A program made the translations under genes and the position numbers. Positions 34,731 through 46,637 of a DNA stretch of 64,000 bases are shown here, in pieces. Numbering within the stretch: position 1 is the stretch's first letter; the number at the start of each line of letters is the position of its first letter. The stretch lies in contig NC_092606.1 of NCBI RefSeq assembly GCF_047663525.1, forward strand, positions 9,298,501 to 9,362,500. Reading direction: 5' to 3'. The DNA is from Anas platyrhynchos (lineage: Eukaryota > Chordata > Aves > Anseriformes > Anatidae). Under the pieces are notes generated by a model. That model was not told the origin of the DNA. It saw only the letters and a program-made list of their open reading frames with translations, and ran no database searches.

Positions 34731-35230
34731 TTATTATTCCATTAAATGTCCACTGCCCTAGCCACAGCAGAGAGGCATTTAAAAAGATGCTACCACATTA
34801 CGCAGAATAAATGTCACCCTCTCAAATCAGCAAGCTGTCGATGGCTTAAGGTAACCATTTAAAGGTTATCCAGTGCTGCTTGTATCTCTATTTTCAATTA
34901 CCCCCACTTGTTGGCTTTGAAGTCTTTAGTATGGAAAATAAATCATAGCGCAATGTGCTGCTTCCATCATTCAGTAATGCCTGACGTGACAGCCTCAGAA
35001 GATCACAAGATTATAGCGATAAGGGTCTAGTTTTAAAATGTTTACCATTTCCCAGCTGGATCTTTGACCTCGGACTGCATTAATGTTGTGCCATTTTCAG
35101 GTCTAATGCCAATCTCTGTCTTGCAACATATCATCATTTTAATGCCTGATTTACACTCTGAATTATGGTAATTTATTGTAATAGTGTGATTTGACCTTTT
35201 CAGTATTTCCTATTTTTATTGGCTGGCTGT
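34731..35230. promoter_or_regulatory. Candidate conserved non-coding element with PBX-HOX, MEIS and CRE-like words
   Basis: ATAAATCA at 34938-34945 and TGATTTAC at 35147-35154 are PBX-HOX-type words. TGACGTGA (34982-34989) overlaps a MEIS core TGACAG (34987-34992). Many TAAT words follow (GCATTAATG, CATTTTAATGCC, GGTAATTTATTG). The block is repeat-free for about 500 bp, and co-occurrence of PBX-HOX and MEIS words is the classic arrangement for HOX cofactor enhancers. Confidence 0.5.
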
Positions 35231-37630
35231 TTCGTCCCTTTCCCCAGAGGTTAGTGGGACTCTGGGGGGGAGCGGAGGAGGTGAGCGAGCCTTCCACAGC
35301 ACTCAATGCTGAAAAGGGCAAAAAGTGAACGCACACTGCTAATTCAGGGACCGGGGGACAATTCAAGGGTGATATTTGTACCAGACCCCGCGACAAGAAC
35401 AGAGGGGACACATTGTCAGCATTATGGATGAGGGGGCATCTTCAGGAATGGCCAAAGGGATGGTCATGAGCCTCCATCAGCCTCCGTGTCGTGCCTGCAC
35501 GGGGCCAGATGCTGCTTGCCTGCCGGGAGGCTGCCCTCGCAGTTTGAAGCTACAGTTTGTGCTCTGAGCACATCAAAATGCCCCTGAGCATGGCTGCCTC
35601 TGGCTGTAGAGGAAATCGGCTTTGGGAACCAGTGTGTGCCCTTGTGAGAGAGTGGAGGTGGAGAAGACCAAGATGGGAAGTGAAAATATAATCCTAATTG
35701 TTTCTCCTTTTCATTGCCCTCTGCCCAGAAATACCACCTCTCCAAGGTAGGATTTGCAGGCATGCAATAAGAGAAAGTGTTAGCTTATAATTCAAGGAAA
35801 GGGGAAGAAAAAAAAAAAAAAAAGAAAGAAAGAAAACCCAGAAACACTAAAATGATCTCTTACAACAAAAAGCTTTGATAAAAGCAAAGCTGAGCCTGAG
35901 GGTGATGCTGCTTCTTCACCCTGTTCATCAGTACCAGGTTTGTTCCAGAGGACCCAGCCTATCCTTTCTGTTTTGGAGTGTTATATTTTTTTTAAGGACT
36001 GCCCTTCGGCAATCCTTTTGAAATGAGTATTTGTGCCTGGCTCTGGGAAGGAGCGGTAAGGGCAAGCAGTCAGCTCGTGTTCAGGCCACGTTACGTGTCT
36101 GGGAGCAGTAACCTCAGCCTCTGCACTCAAGGAGCGAGAAAGCACGGCAGAGCCAGGCTGGGACTCGAGCTCTCCAAGAGGCATTTTTAAACTTTTGTTA
36201 ATAAGGGCTCAGAAAAACAGGGGTCTAATCCTACCCAGAGGGGTGCTGGTTGCTGTTACGAAGCTTTGATGGGAAACAAGGACAGAAAAACAGAGGCAAA
36301 GGAAGCATTAGGAGTCTCTTGCCTTAGAAGTGTGGGTAAGGTAACATGGAAGCTACTCTGAGCAGAACAGGCTGGAAACACAGAGGGACTGGACCCATCT
36401 CCTTGGGTTCTTGTAGCTCATGGCACCATTGGGATCTGGTACTTCCCTTGGGCACATTTGCTGCACCTAGAATGAATTACAGAAGTGTGAATTCTGTCCA
36501 AAACCAGAGGCAAAGCTAAAAGATGTGCCTGGAGACGGCATTATCCTACCTTGGTCCTGTTTACACGTGCAGGCTGGGGGACTGCAACCACCAGGACAGC
36601 AGCAGGTGTGTGAAGCGTGCAGGCATTGCTGTGGCTCAGCGTCTGTAGGTCAATGTGATGTATTAACAGTGAGATTAAGGGAGACCATAACATGCATATT
36701 GTGCATATATGAAATTGTATTTTCAGGTGATTTGTTTTCTGTTGAGCCATCCAGCTCACCTCTGCCCAAGAGCTAATTTATGATGTTTACTTAAAGTGAT
36801 GGGTCCGGGGCAGGAGATGGAGTGTAGTAAAGTATCTTCCTCTAGCGTTAGCTGGTAGACATGTAATTCTTCTTGCTCTGTGTCTGCACCAGGTGTTTTA
36901 TAACAGGCAAACATCTGTCCTTTCCCATTCATCCCAAAGGCCATTTCCATTACCCCTTGGTTGGGCTGGCTAGAAATAACATTTCCTGGTGCTGGGCTTC
37001 AGTAAAATACTCTGAGCATCTCATGTGATATGACTTACTCCTAACACCAGTGACCACTTAGTGCCTCACAGACAGGGTTTTATTTCATGGTCTCTAACAG
37101 GATTGTATTTCCAGAAGCTGAATTTGTCCCAGCGTTTGATGGAAATTAGAGGGGAGCTTCCTTTCTGTATCAGAAATATCTATTGAAGGGTGTGTAGCTT
37201 AAACTGCAGGTCAGGGAGTCCCATTGGCACAGTGCTTGGGACTTAGCTGAGAGTCTTCAACAACTCATGCTAAAAATGACTTAAAATGACTCAAAAATTG
37301 GTAGGAGTTTAGTGCCTTTGAGACATCTGCCCCTCTGTTAAATCTGGTTAAAATTGCCCACAGCTCATCCTAATGAGCACTGGTACCTGTGGGCGGTTCT
37401 CTTGGGCTCCCCCAAATGCATTTGTCTTTTTACCTTAGGAAACTGAGACAAAAGGGATCTTAATTCCGACTGCACTGAAGCCTTAAAACTTGCTTTTATC
37501 TGACACCACAGAGAAAGTGTTTCTGCCCTATAAAAGCATGTGTTAGACTTGTTCTGCATAACAGTGTATGTCAAGAGGCAAAGGCAGCTGAACAGGGGCT
37601 GGTGGAGCTCAGGATTTTCACTGATTTCCT
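35231..37630. other. Unique DNA, no gene
   Basis: Mostly featureless. AT-leaning parts at 36640-36960 include GAGCTAATTTATGATG near 36770. A 64-codon minus frame (36756-36950) rich in Glu/Leu is unrecognised. A weak reversed MIR-like scrap lies at 36146-36182 ('ggcagagccaggctgggact'). Confidence 0.45.
35808..35836. repeat. A16 followed by (GAAA)3
   Basis: Sixteen A then three GAAA units. A simple A-rich repeat; no retroposon body upstream is recognised. Confidence 0.9.
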
Positions 37631-37715
37631 CTGTGATTTGAGGCAAGTTTCCTTCATTTTGGTGTTCATTTGCCTTAACTGTAACCAGGTCAACAACATC
37701 CCTCTGAGGTTTGAT
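37631..37715 (+). mobile_element. Possible MIR-like remnant
   Basis: 'ctgtgatttgaggcaagttt' followed by 'cctt', a T-rich stretch and 'taactgtaaccagg' parallels the MIR sense order 'ctgtgaccttgggcaagtta ... catctgtaaaatggg'. The match is weaker than at 4.96 or 10.72 kb and could be chance. Confidence 0.3.
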
Positions 37716-38790
37716 TTGGTCGCTCATATTTGCTCAGATCCCATGGGGTCCAGATTTGGAACTCTATGAGAATTTGCTGGGGGGTGTTTGTTTTAAAGAA
37801 GAGTTTTAGGTACAGGCAGCTGTTCTGAGGGCCCTTTTTGCTGTTCTCATAGCTGGTTGGTCCGTTTATTCTACAGGATGACAATTACAATATAAAATCA
37901 TTGCCTATAGGAAGGGAAGAAAACCAGATCTGGGTATTCCTGAATTGTCAGCTTTCTAAGCAGTCTTTACAAACAAACAAGCAAAAACCAACCCACAACT
38001 ATGTGCGATTTTATTGCACATTTTCAATCCATTCAGCCACTTCCATAGCAATACAGAAAAAGTACACACATTTTTGATGCCTGCTTCGTAGATGTTATCA
38101 CCTTCATTAGTTTGATGTGCAAATGGTTACTTAGCAATACTAATACCTGCAGTGAGTGGTTTCAAACAGCTACAATCAGGCACAGAGCTGTGAATGTACT
38201 GCACACGCTGGTGCCTTCGAAAACGGCTCCTTTTTAAGTTTCTGCTTGCATCCTGTTTCTGAACTGGGATTTTGCACAAATATTTTAAAATAATTGTTTT
38301 AACGTTTTCATGCTTGCTTTTAAAGTAGATCATCCTCTGTGATCATAGACAATGGGAGCAATTGTTCAGTGGTCTTCTACTCTAATCGAGTCAATTTGCT
38401 TTGCTGGGATTTCCCTCTCCCCTGTATTCAGATCTCAGAGTGGTAGGACCAAACAGAGTGAAGCGGATCTAATTAACTTCTCTCAAGGGTATTGACTGTC
38501 TGCAAAGGAAGAGGAAAGCAATGAGGAATACATTATAAGAGCCTATTCATTGCCAACTCACACACAGTAGCAAATCTTCCTCTTGCAAAGCCAGGGTTTA
38601 CATAAATTTCCTTATTTGATTGTGTTTCCTGTTGCATAGAGGCACCAAGGGCTATGTGAACCCTTACGGTTTCTGAAGACAGAAAGCCAAAAGGAAATAA
38701 AGTAAAAATGCTTTGTGTAAACAGTGGAAATTAGAAATTCATAATTAGGCTTCATTCATTAGGAGGATGAAAAGTGAAATGTACAGGAGG
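37716..38790. promoter_or_regulatory. AT-rich candidate conserved non-coding region
   Basis: Over 1 kb of AT-rich, repeat-poor DNA. Words include CATTAGTTTGATG, GCAATACTAATACC, AAAATAATTGTTTTAACG and an inverted SOX pair ACAATGG (38349-38355) / ATTGTT (38361-38366). The last 150 bp contain TTCATAATTAGGC. Stops interrupt all frames. Confidence 0.4.
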
Positions 38791-39100
38791 TTGATGTATT
38801 GTCTTTTCTGATTCAAAGTGTATCAATTTGCAGATATAAAATGAGCCTGGATGAAGATCAGATATTACCTTCATCTCCACTGAACACCTATGGAAATGGC
38901 ACAGACTTCATGTCCATGCAAGCAAACACTTCATATTCTGCAGCACTGTGGCCAAGGGGAGTGGGGGCAGCAGGGTGGGCTGGGTGGACAAGGCTAAGCT
39001 AGAGGTGACAGGGGATAACCTCCTGTGATTTCCACCCACTTGGCTTTGGGTGTTGAAGACCAGGAGCTCATGTTAGAACTTCTAAAATAGGGAGGTATTA
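38791..39100. other. Unique DNA, no feature seen
   Basis: Transition from AT-rich DNA to the CR1 copy. No gene or motif cluster is recognised. Confidence 0.5.
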
Positions 39101-39323
39101 AAAGAGGGGAGGTTTAGAATATATGTTAGGAGGAAATTTTTCACTCAGAGGGTGGTGAGGCACTGGCACAGGCTGTCCAGAGAAGCTGTCAATGCCCCAT
39201 CCCTGGAGGTGTTGGATGAGGCCCTGGGCAACCTGATCTGGTGGGTGGCACCCCTGCCTATAGCAGGGGTTTGGAGCTGGATGACCTTTAGGTCCCTTCC
39301 AACCCGAGCTTTTCTGTGCTTCT
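39101..39323 (+). mobile_element. CR1 LINE, 5'-truncated 3' end
   Basis: The text runs 'ggtttagaat...', 'tcactcagagggtggtgagg', 'cactggcacaggctgtccag', 'agaagctgt', 'gccccatccctggaggtgtt', 'ccctgggcaacctgatctgg', 'tgggtggca', 'gagctggatgacctttaggt' and 'cccttccaaccc', which is the order of the CR1 3' untranslated tail. It carries no reverse-transcriptase coding part. A short segment normally found after 'ggtgtt' is missing at about 39213/39214. The degenerate 'ttctgtgcttctctgg' end may be what remains of the CR1 terminal octamer repeats. This is the strongest sign that the genome is avian. Confidence 0.95.
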
Positions 39324-41079
39324 CTGGTCAGTATCATTTAAATATCACAGCCAAACCGTGCCTCAGTCCCCAAAGGGCACTGCACGTGAGTAACAACCTG
39401 AAAACACTCGAGCGGTTGGTCATGGAAGTTGACCACGGGTTGTGTCTTGTAACAAACCACTCTCTAGCACTTATGTCAACTGGTAGATGGATAAACACGT
39501 ACGTTCGTATGCCAAGACTTCTGAGATAGCAATAACCTTCATCCCAAAGTGCATTTGCCAGAGAATTTCTTGTGAAAAAGGGCCACAAAGGAGCCGCAGG
39601 CATTGTCAGCTCTGGCTAATGAGACTCCATGTCTATGTAACTGAAAAGTCATTGTTCCCCATTGACACAAACTCAGAAGGACTTTCCTGCTGCCCTTGAA
39701 ATTCTGGTGGGACTATTTGCATGTATCTGAGCAGCTTCCTCTGGCTGAACAGGGGCATTGTCACAGGGCCACGTCTGCTTAGGAGACACGAACCTCTTGA
39801 GCAGGAAGGAATGGAGGGAAGCTGAAATACAGTTACTTCTTACTGTACAAAACACAAAGCAACCTTTATCCCCCTTCTCTGAAGCATTAGCAGTTAGTAA
39901 GTCTTTCCGACCATCGTACTGAGATGATATAAATGAAGATGGTGTGTCAGCCTAGGCAAGGTAGCCTGCAAGCATCTGGGGGCTATTTTCAGATGTCAGG
40001 AGTTAACAAGGTGCTGGCTCTCCTGCTAAATTGAAACCCTTTCTGAACATCCCTGCTTCTGACACAATCTGTTGATTGTCATCTTTATTATAAGTGCAAA
40101 TAAATGCATAATAGCATCTTGCCACAAAGTATTGCCATTCAAATTGTACTCGTAATCTGTATGTCTAACACAATCTCAGTGTTCCCTAATGAATGCTTTT
40201 CCATACCAATTTCTGCAGGACAAGAGACCTGGCCTTGCAATTCACTCAGCAGTTGTGCTCCAGACGTGCGTGCACCTTTGCAAGGGGGAGAGGAAAGGGA
40301 TGTTGTCAACACCTGCGTCAGCACAACATCAAATCAGATTACAAGAGACACTAAAAGCCATAACCTGAGCAGAATAACTCTCTTCGGGGCACAGCTGTGA
40401 GCAGCATCGATGCTCTCAAAATATTTCGCTGGTGCAGCATCACCTGCTTAATGACAGGGTGTTTTACAAGCCTCTAAACTCCCCTGCGTATTCAAGCTTC
40501 CTGCACGAAGGCCAGGTGGGGCATTAGTGAGTTTCAGCCATCACGTTTCTGCAGACCTTTTGCACTGCACAAAGCTTGTGTGGGCTCTTGGTGCTGCTGC
40601 TCTTTGCTCTGTTGGGCAATGCCCTGCTCTGCAGCCCCACTGGGCCATCGCAGAGATGGATAACAGCTGTTTGCTTGGGTGGTAGAAAAGTAGGAATCAC
40701 TCAGGGTGGGATGAGAAGCAGAGCAATGAATTATGTTTCCTAAACAAATGCAAGACATATTTGCCAACAGCAAAGTGTTTTACGGTTCCCACCTCGTTCT
40801 TACTTGTTTGATGGCTTTTGCAGCTCCACATGGAAAGCTGGCTGCGGTGGCAGAGCCCTATGAGCGAAAGACTGAGCTGGGGCCTTGGGATGGTTTAGCA
40901 ATAACAAAGAGTGGTGCTGTGGTGAAGCATTGGGAAAAGACTGATATAATTATGGGGAAACACAAAGCAACTGCTATGCCCCCTTCCTCACTGGTTGGGC
41001 TAAAATGATCCCTCTGCAATAGCAGGAGCAGCCACTCACACCTGTGTGTGCTTATTGCTTCCTTTGCCTTCCATCATGG
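39324..41079. other. Unique DNA, no gene
   Basis: Single-copy sequence with a POU octamer ATTTGCAT at 39715-39722 and an AT-rich patch at 40060-40200 with TTATTATAAGTG and CATAATAGC words. Short frames are unrecognised. Confidence 0.45.
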
Positions 41080-41360
41080 GAGTGGTGCTAAATTAATCTA
41101 AGATAGATATAGCAGCAATAGTTATTAAATACAATAATCACCTGTATTCTAAAGAATGCTCAATTTACATTCAAATATATTCAGTTCAATATATGGTGCC
41201 ATTGCACTTAATAAATAGATCAAAAGGTGCTTTATAGGCTGTGCTTTTATCAGCTTTCTGCTGCGGTCATCAATTAAATCATTAAATTATGAATGGATTG
41301 GCTCAGCTCTATTAAATGATAATCTTCAGCCCCATATGTTCTGTGATTTCTTCCATAGCT
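41080..41360. promoter_or_regulatory. Candidate homeodomain-rich enhancer
   Basis: Very AT-rich without simple repeats: GCTAAATTAATCTAAG, GTTATTAAATACAATAATC, CACTTAATAAATAG, and TCAATTAAATCATTAAATTATG across 41270-41291. It contrasts sharply with the GC-richer flanks, like the blocks at 7.2 and 62.5 kb. Confidence 0.45.
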
Positions 41361-42861
41361 GCTGGGGATGAATGCTCCTCTTCTGCCTCCAGAGAGGGCA
41401 GGAGGCCTATATAGGCCTTTCCCCTATAGAAACTTAAGTCCTAACAGCAAAAAAGCAAGCTGGAGAATTGTGTTTCTTCCTTTGCTGCTGCTAAATGCAG
41501 TGCAAGTTTGGAAGACTGGCACAGTGTGGTGGGATTTGTTGTGAATGTCTTACAAGGTGCCTGGCCTTTCCTCAGCTCAGCTGTCTTCCTGGGTGAAGCA
41601 GGGTGAGCAGGACCTCACAGAAGGCTTATAAGGATAAATCAGCGTTTCTTAGACACTACTGTAAGGCACTTCTGCTTTTGGCTGGAGGCAGCTATGTAGG
41701 CTAACAAACTGAATGTGCATCCAGGGCTCCTCCAGGGGACAAAGGCTGATGTGCAAGGGCCTGAGTGCATGCCTGCAGCCTGTGAAATGCGGTGGTGGGT
41801 GCAGCGTGTGGTGAGAAGGGACCAGCCAGCCCCAAGGCACAGGCAGCACGCCGGGCAACACAGCTGTGATCCCAGCTAAACCTGTCTGAGTGCTCAGGGA
41901 CATCCCCATCCCTGCTCACCTGTTTTACACCCAAGCATAAATGCTTCTGTCAGTAGAGCTGGGGTCTTGGTTGAGCAAGTCTGGGGACTGTGGAAGGGCC
42001 CAGAGGGCAGAGGCTGGCTGAAATTTGGGTGCTGCGCTTCCCTTGCTCCCTTTGGCTCACCCAGTTCCACAGCTAAATGCAGGCAGGCTTCCATTTGGCT
42101 TTCTCCAAAATCAGCACAAGGCTGACACAGTAAAACATGCCTGTGAGGAGGCTAGTACAGCAAAGCTACACCTTAAAAGAAAGACATTACTTTTAAGGGT
42201 AACAGTGCTCCTCCAGGAGCCTGGTCATCTCCTGCTGGGTGACTGAGGGCAGGGCCTGGTGCTGGGGCCCACAGACATTGTGGTGCTGGTACCTCCCTGC
42301 ACCTGGGGATGGCAGGGGAAGGTGTTTCTTAAACTGGAAGTCTATCAATCCTCTGCCTTGGAAAAGCCTCATTAATTAAACTGTAGTCACCAAGAGGGAG
42401 GGTATGTTTCCTGGCAGGTAAATGACGGGAGGACCAAGGCCTTGGGCAAAGCCGAAGGTGTTCGGTCCAGCAAGAAGCAAACTGCCAGGAAATAACCCAA
42501 CGGGACAGAGTTATTGCTGTCATACACCTCATAAAACATTCTGGCTTTCCTCTGGCACTGGGGAGGCATGGAGACAAGGTCCAGACATCCAGAAACCTTC
42601 ATGTTTCCACTCACAGCAGCACAGGCTGATGCCTGCCCTGCCTCTAACACCCGAGGCCCCAACAGTGTGGTTTCAGAGGCCCGAAGCAGTGTGCTTCTGA
42701 ACCGAGAGCCTGCTGTTGCAACCAGTTTCTTGCCTTTTGCTCTCTACACATCTTTTCTGTTGTGATGGTATCAGGGTGTTTTGTTGCTGCTAATTATAGT
42801 TAGCAAATAAAACTGTTTTGCAGTCCATGGGTTGATGCTGTGAGAAGGGCTAGGGCTGTAA
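41361..42861. other. Unique DNA, no gene
   Basis: GC-richer single-copy sequence with overlapping frames on both strands. ATAAATCA lies at 41634-41641. No repeat family is recognised. Confidence 0.5.
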
Positions 42862-42970
42862 TCTCTGTTTTGTAATACGGAAACTGGGCTAGGGCTGAAG
42901 GAATTGTGCTACAATCACAGGGCACATCAATACCAAACCTCTCTGCGGGGAAAGCTGGATTTGAGCTTTT
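42862..42970 (-). mobile_element. MIR/CORE-SINE-like remnant
   Basis: In reversed MIR order: 'ctctgttttgtaatacggaa', 'actgggctagggctgaagga', 'caatcacagggca', then 'gctggatttgagc'. The expected reversed core is 'ttttacagatgaggaaactg ... gagctgggatttgaacc'. Spacing is right; divergence is high. Confidence 0.5.
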
Positions 42971-44319
42971 ACCACTTTTACATCCTCTGTAGCCCTGAGA
43001 CCTCCCCACTCCCTGCAGACAAAACAGGCCTAAAACCCAGCTTATTTCTGCGCGAGTGCTGCTCACCCTGCTCCGGGTTTCCCCAGGATGCCCTCAGAGA
43101 CAAAACCAGTGCTTGTGAGAGAGCAGGCCTTTATCAACCCACGTCACACCAGAATTAATGACTCCCTTAATAAAAGTGAATGAGATCATCACTCTTGGCT
43201 TAATTTTTCCTTTTTATTGCCTTTTACATGTACAAGTAATGATCAGCTGCTTAAATATCTCCACAGCCAACACTTAAGGACATGTTCAAATCTCTCACTC
43301 TCTAATGAATGGCAGTGTCATTTCAGAGGGAGTATCAGCACGTTCCTGGAGCAGAAGGAAAGGCCCTTTGCAGGACCAGCTCCAGCCTCATCTCCAGGTC
43401 AAGACTCCCAAAATGGGTAAAGTCCTATTAAAGCAGCACAAGGCACTGGTCCCGCTTCTGAGTGCTCCATGCAAACTCAGCTTAGAGATCATGTGCAGAT
43501 TTAGAAAAGGCAAATTGAAATAGGACCTTCAAGTTTCAGGCACAGCTTAAAAGATTCCTTGGATTTGCAAATATGCCTTCAAGAGAAGATTTCACAAAGT
43601 GTTTCTAAAGACACCCTGGGCATTTGTCCACTCTGTCCCAGAATGAGCATCAGAAACAGCTTCAGGTGCCATTGAAATATTGCTTAGACATAGAAGAGCC
43701 TAAATTCAAGTGGAGCTGCATGCATGTTTGATTCCCAAATGCACATATCACTTAAAAGAATGGGATTTGGGCTCTAAATCTCTTCTGAAAGCCATCTCTC
43801 TACCTTAGGTATTACTCAGCTGCGTAAAAAAATAAATAAAAAAAATCAGTTTCTACTGAATTCAGCAGCAAAATCATGATGTAAGGGGAGAGAGATGATT
43901 TCCCTACTCATTTGGCCTTGCTGTTTTTCATAAAATATATGCCAAGTGCTGTGTGTGAATGCTGATCCCAGCTCATGGCTCTGCCCGTATGGTGAGGTGG
44001 GAGCTGCTGCAGCTGACCCCAGCACAGAGCTGCTCCAAGCATGTGCCCACACAGCACTGCGAGCTTTGAGGCGTTATCATCAGTGCATTGGCTTCCTCCT
44101 CCTGCTGTATGAAAAATTGATTTCCTGTAGCTGCAAAGAATTTGCAATGTACTTACAGAGGTATAATTGGTAGGAGCACTGGCTGCAAGACACAGCAGCA
44201 CGAGTTGCAGCACCCAGCCCCATTCCTGCACTGGGGGTCCCAGCGGGACCTGTTCCTGTACAGCCGAGGAGGTCACTGGGGTGGGGACAAGTAGGGAAAG
44301 GCTGCCCATTGCTGCAAGG
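42971..44319. other. Unique DNA, no feature seen
   Basis: Mixed-composition sequence with a short A-rich run near 43826-43846. Frames up to 141 codons on the minus strand are unrecognised. Confidence 0.5.
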
Positions 44320-44479
44320 CAGAATATGTACAAAAATTAATAGTTCTCCTTTTTTTCACCTACCATTAATCTGCAGCATGCGTGAATTGTAATTAAGCTC
44401 ATTTAGAGCAGGGCATTGTATGCAAAACACTAATATCAGCAATATAGTCATCAGTATTAGCTCCATTTGTCAAAATAAT
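44320..44479. promoter_or_regulatory. Candidate regulatory block next to a G15 run
   Basis: AT-rich: AAAATTAATAGTTC, ACCATTAATCTGC, GAATTGTAATTAAGC, ACTAATATCAGC and TTGTCAAAATAATG. It ends exactly at the poly-G tract. Confidence 0.4.
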
Positions 44480-44494
44480 GGGGGGGGGGGGGGG
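44480..44494 (+). repeat. G15 homopolymer
   Basis: Fifteen consecutive G, rare in vertebrate DNA relative to poly-A. Quadruplex-competent and likely length-variable. It also may be a sequencing-length ambiguity. Confidence 0.95.
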
Positions 44495-45469
44495 AGCGTG
44501 TCTTGCATACCTCAAGGTCTGAATGAGCAGCACGGAGTTCAGATGCTCTTTTGACATGGAAAGCCACAAAACAGCACCTGTGCAACCCTCGAGGCCAATT
44601 CTGGTCTGCTGTACAGCAGGGTCGCTGATTTACATCTTCTTGGTAGCCCCTACAAACATCTCATCTGTGTTAATGAGGGTAATGAGACCACTGCCTGGCG
44701 TGATGTTAGTGTTGGGGTGGGGTGCTCTGTAAGTGCTTAGGGAAGCATGCATGGAGTGAGTTATCCAAGGGCGAGGACTTGAGGATGAGGGGTCTGGCTG
44801 CCTCCAGCCCCAGCGGCCTGGGGTTAAACCCCCTGCCATCAGGTGCTGAGGCCTTTGGCAGGAGTCGAGGAAAAGCTTCATGCCAGGAGGATGTAATTAG
44901 CTGTTGAATGCTTGTGCTCTGCAGGTGGGGATGGAGGAAGAAATGAGAAGAGGAGCTCTGAGGTTGGGAAGCGAGTAAGTTCACTGTGCCAGCAGGAAAG
45001 GCAAGGGATGGTTTTCAGTGAGCATCTGCCAGGAGGCTGCTTGCAGCAGTGAGCACCTCGATGTGTTTGTTTGCTCTTTGGGAGGGTTGGTGGAAGGCTG
45101 GTGCAGCCCAGGTGCGTCCCGTGCAATGTGAAGGAGCTCTGTGTGTGCAGGGGCTGTTGGTTTTGGGGTATCTAGCAGCTCAGCCTGGTGACACTCAGAA
45201 GGTCAAGTGTTTGCCACCCAAAATGAGGCTCTGCATGTCTGGGCTGTGAATATTTGGAGCCACTGCATTTCTTGGCTTTCGTTCTTCCTGTTCACCTTTC
45301 TGCCACTTGGTGCCCCATGCTGAAGAAGTCCTTGACGTGCTGTCAGATCCCTCGGTGACATACCTGATTATGATGTGCATTGCCTATTTGCGTAAACCTG
45401 GCTGCTGGGAGAAGGTCTTGTGCTCTGCCTTCATCCCCTCTCCCCTTGCATCAGAGCACAAATGCACTG
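44495..45469. other. Unique GC-rich DNA, no feature seen
   Basis: Single-copy sequence. A TGATTTAC word lies at 44626-44633, outside the AT-rich blocks. No coding evidence was found. Confidence 0.5.
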
Positions 45470-46170
45470 CTTAATTTCATGTGAATTTGATAATAAAGCT
45501 GAGGTGTCAAAAATGATTATGTTCCTGAGTGCCACGGCATTTTCTTTGTTTATTTAAGTAGAGGGATTTCATTTAGACCTTTTTTCCTTTTCTGCCTCCC
45601 CAAAAGAGAGGACAACACTATTTGCTCCCTGCTGGCTGCTGGGGCTGGGAGCAAGATTGCATTTGATCTGCTCCTTGCAGATCTCCTTGGGGGACTCTCT
45701 GTGCCCTGCCAAGGCAGGACCAGCATCAGCAGGTGCCAGATGCAAGAAACCTCCACAAAAAGTAGAGTATTAGCATTGCGCCAGCCCCAGTTTTTGCTCT
45801 GACTATAAACATTGAGGCGCTATTCTTCAAATGACCTTTGCAACCCGCCTGTGTGCCTTTAAGTCGCTTTAAACACGTGTGAAGCAATGGTATTAATAAT
45901 AATACTATTCACACCAGAGTCTCCTGGGCAGCTGAATGACAGTATGAATGTGGATTAATATTCCTTAGCCACAAGGGACTAGGAAGGAGCTGATGGAAGC
46001 ATAGCTTGTGAAATTAATAATCACCACCCACTTGGAGGAAAAGGAATTGGATTATAGGGACTCCAAAATTAATAGTATCCTGGGCAGGCAGAGCCTATTG
46101 AAATATTCATTGGGTTCAGCTAACCTAAGGCAGCCAGAAGCAGGCGAGGTGTGATGCATTATGTAGCCAC
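45470..46170. promoter_or_regulatory. Candidate large conserved non-coding element
   Basis: About 700 bp. Two OTX/PITX-type GGATTA words (45952-45957, 46049-46054), a MEIS core TGACAG (45937-45942), GGTATTAATAATAATAC, GAAATTAATAATCACC and AAAATTAATAGTATCC. The stretch at 45575-45770 is GC-richer and may separate two elements. No repeats. Confidence 0.45.
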
Positions 46171-46600
46171 GGGCCGTGCCGAACCACTGTTCCCAGCCAC
46201 GCGGGTAGGTGCACGGTGTGGCACTAATTGGATGGGGCTGAGCTGCTGTGGACAGAAATGCAGACATCCGCTGACGAGCACAGACAGATTTTTCTATGTG
46301 CAGAATGGATCAGTATAAATAAGGTAGCGAATGATGCTCTGGGGCTGAAGCATGGGAAAAATGGGGGGGATTTGGCATGAAAAGGCAGGATGTGTCCTAA
46401 ACCAGCAGCTGACATACAGTGGGGCTTTTTCCTCTCTTTAATGCCCACGCTGCCTCCTTTTGCCTTAGTGGCCAGTGTACAGCAAGCAGGGATGAAGGAA
46501 GCAGAGCTGCCCTGCAGAGCAAACCCTGTGCTTCCAAAACCTTATTCCTGAACCAATTTAATCCACTTGTGGCCAGCAAGCTTCTAGGAGAGCGATCTGA
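46171..46600. other. Unique DNA, no feature seen
   Basis: Ordinary single-copy sequence with no recognisable gene or repeat. Confidence 0.5.
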
Positions 46601-46637
46601 GCTCTCTCTCTCAAAAAAAAAAAAAAAAAAAAAAAAA
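46601..46637. repeat. Short CT run followed by A25
   Basis: GCTCTCTCTCTC then twenty-five A. Open frames on both strands that read through it as Lys or Phe runs are artefacts. Confidence 0.95.
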
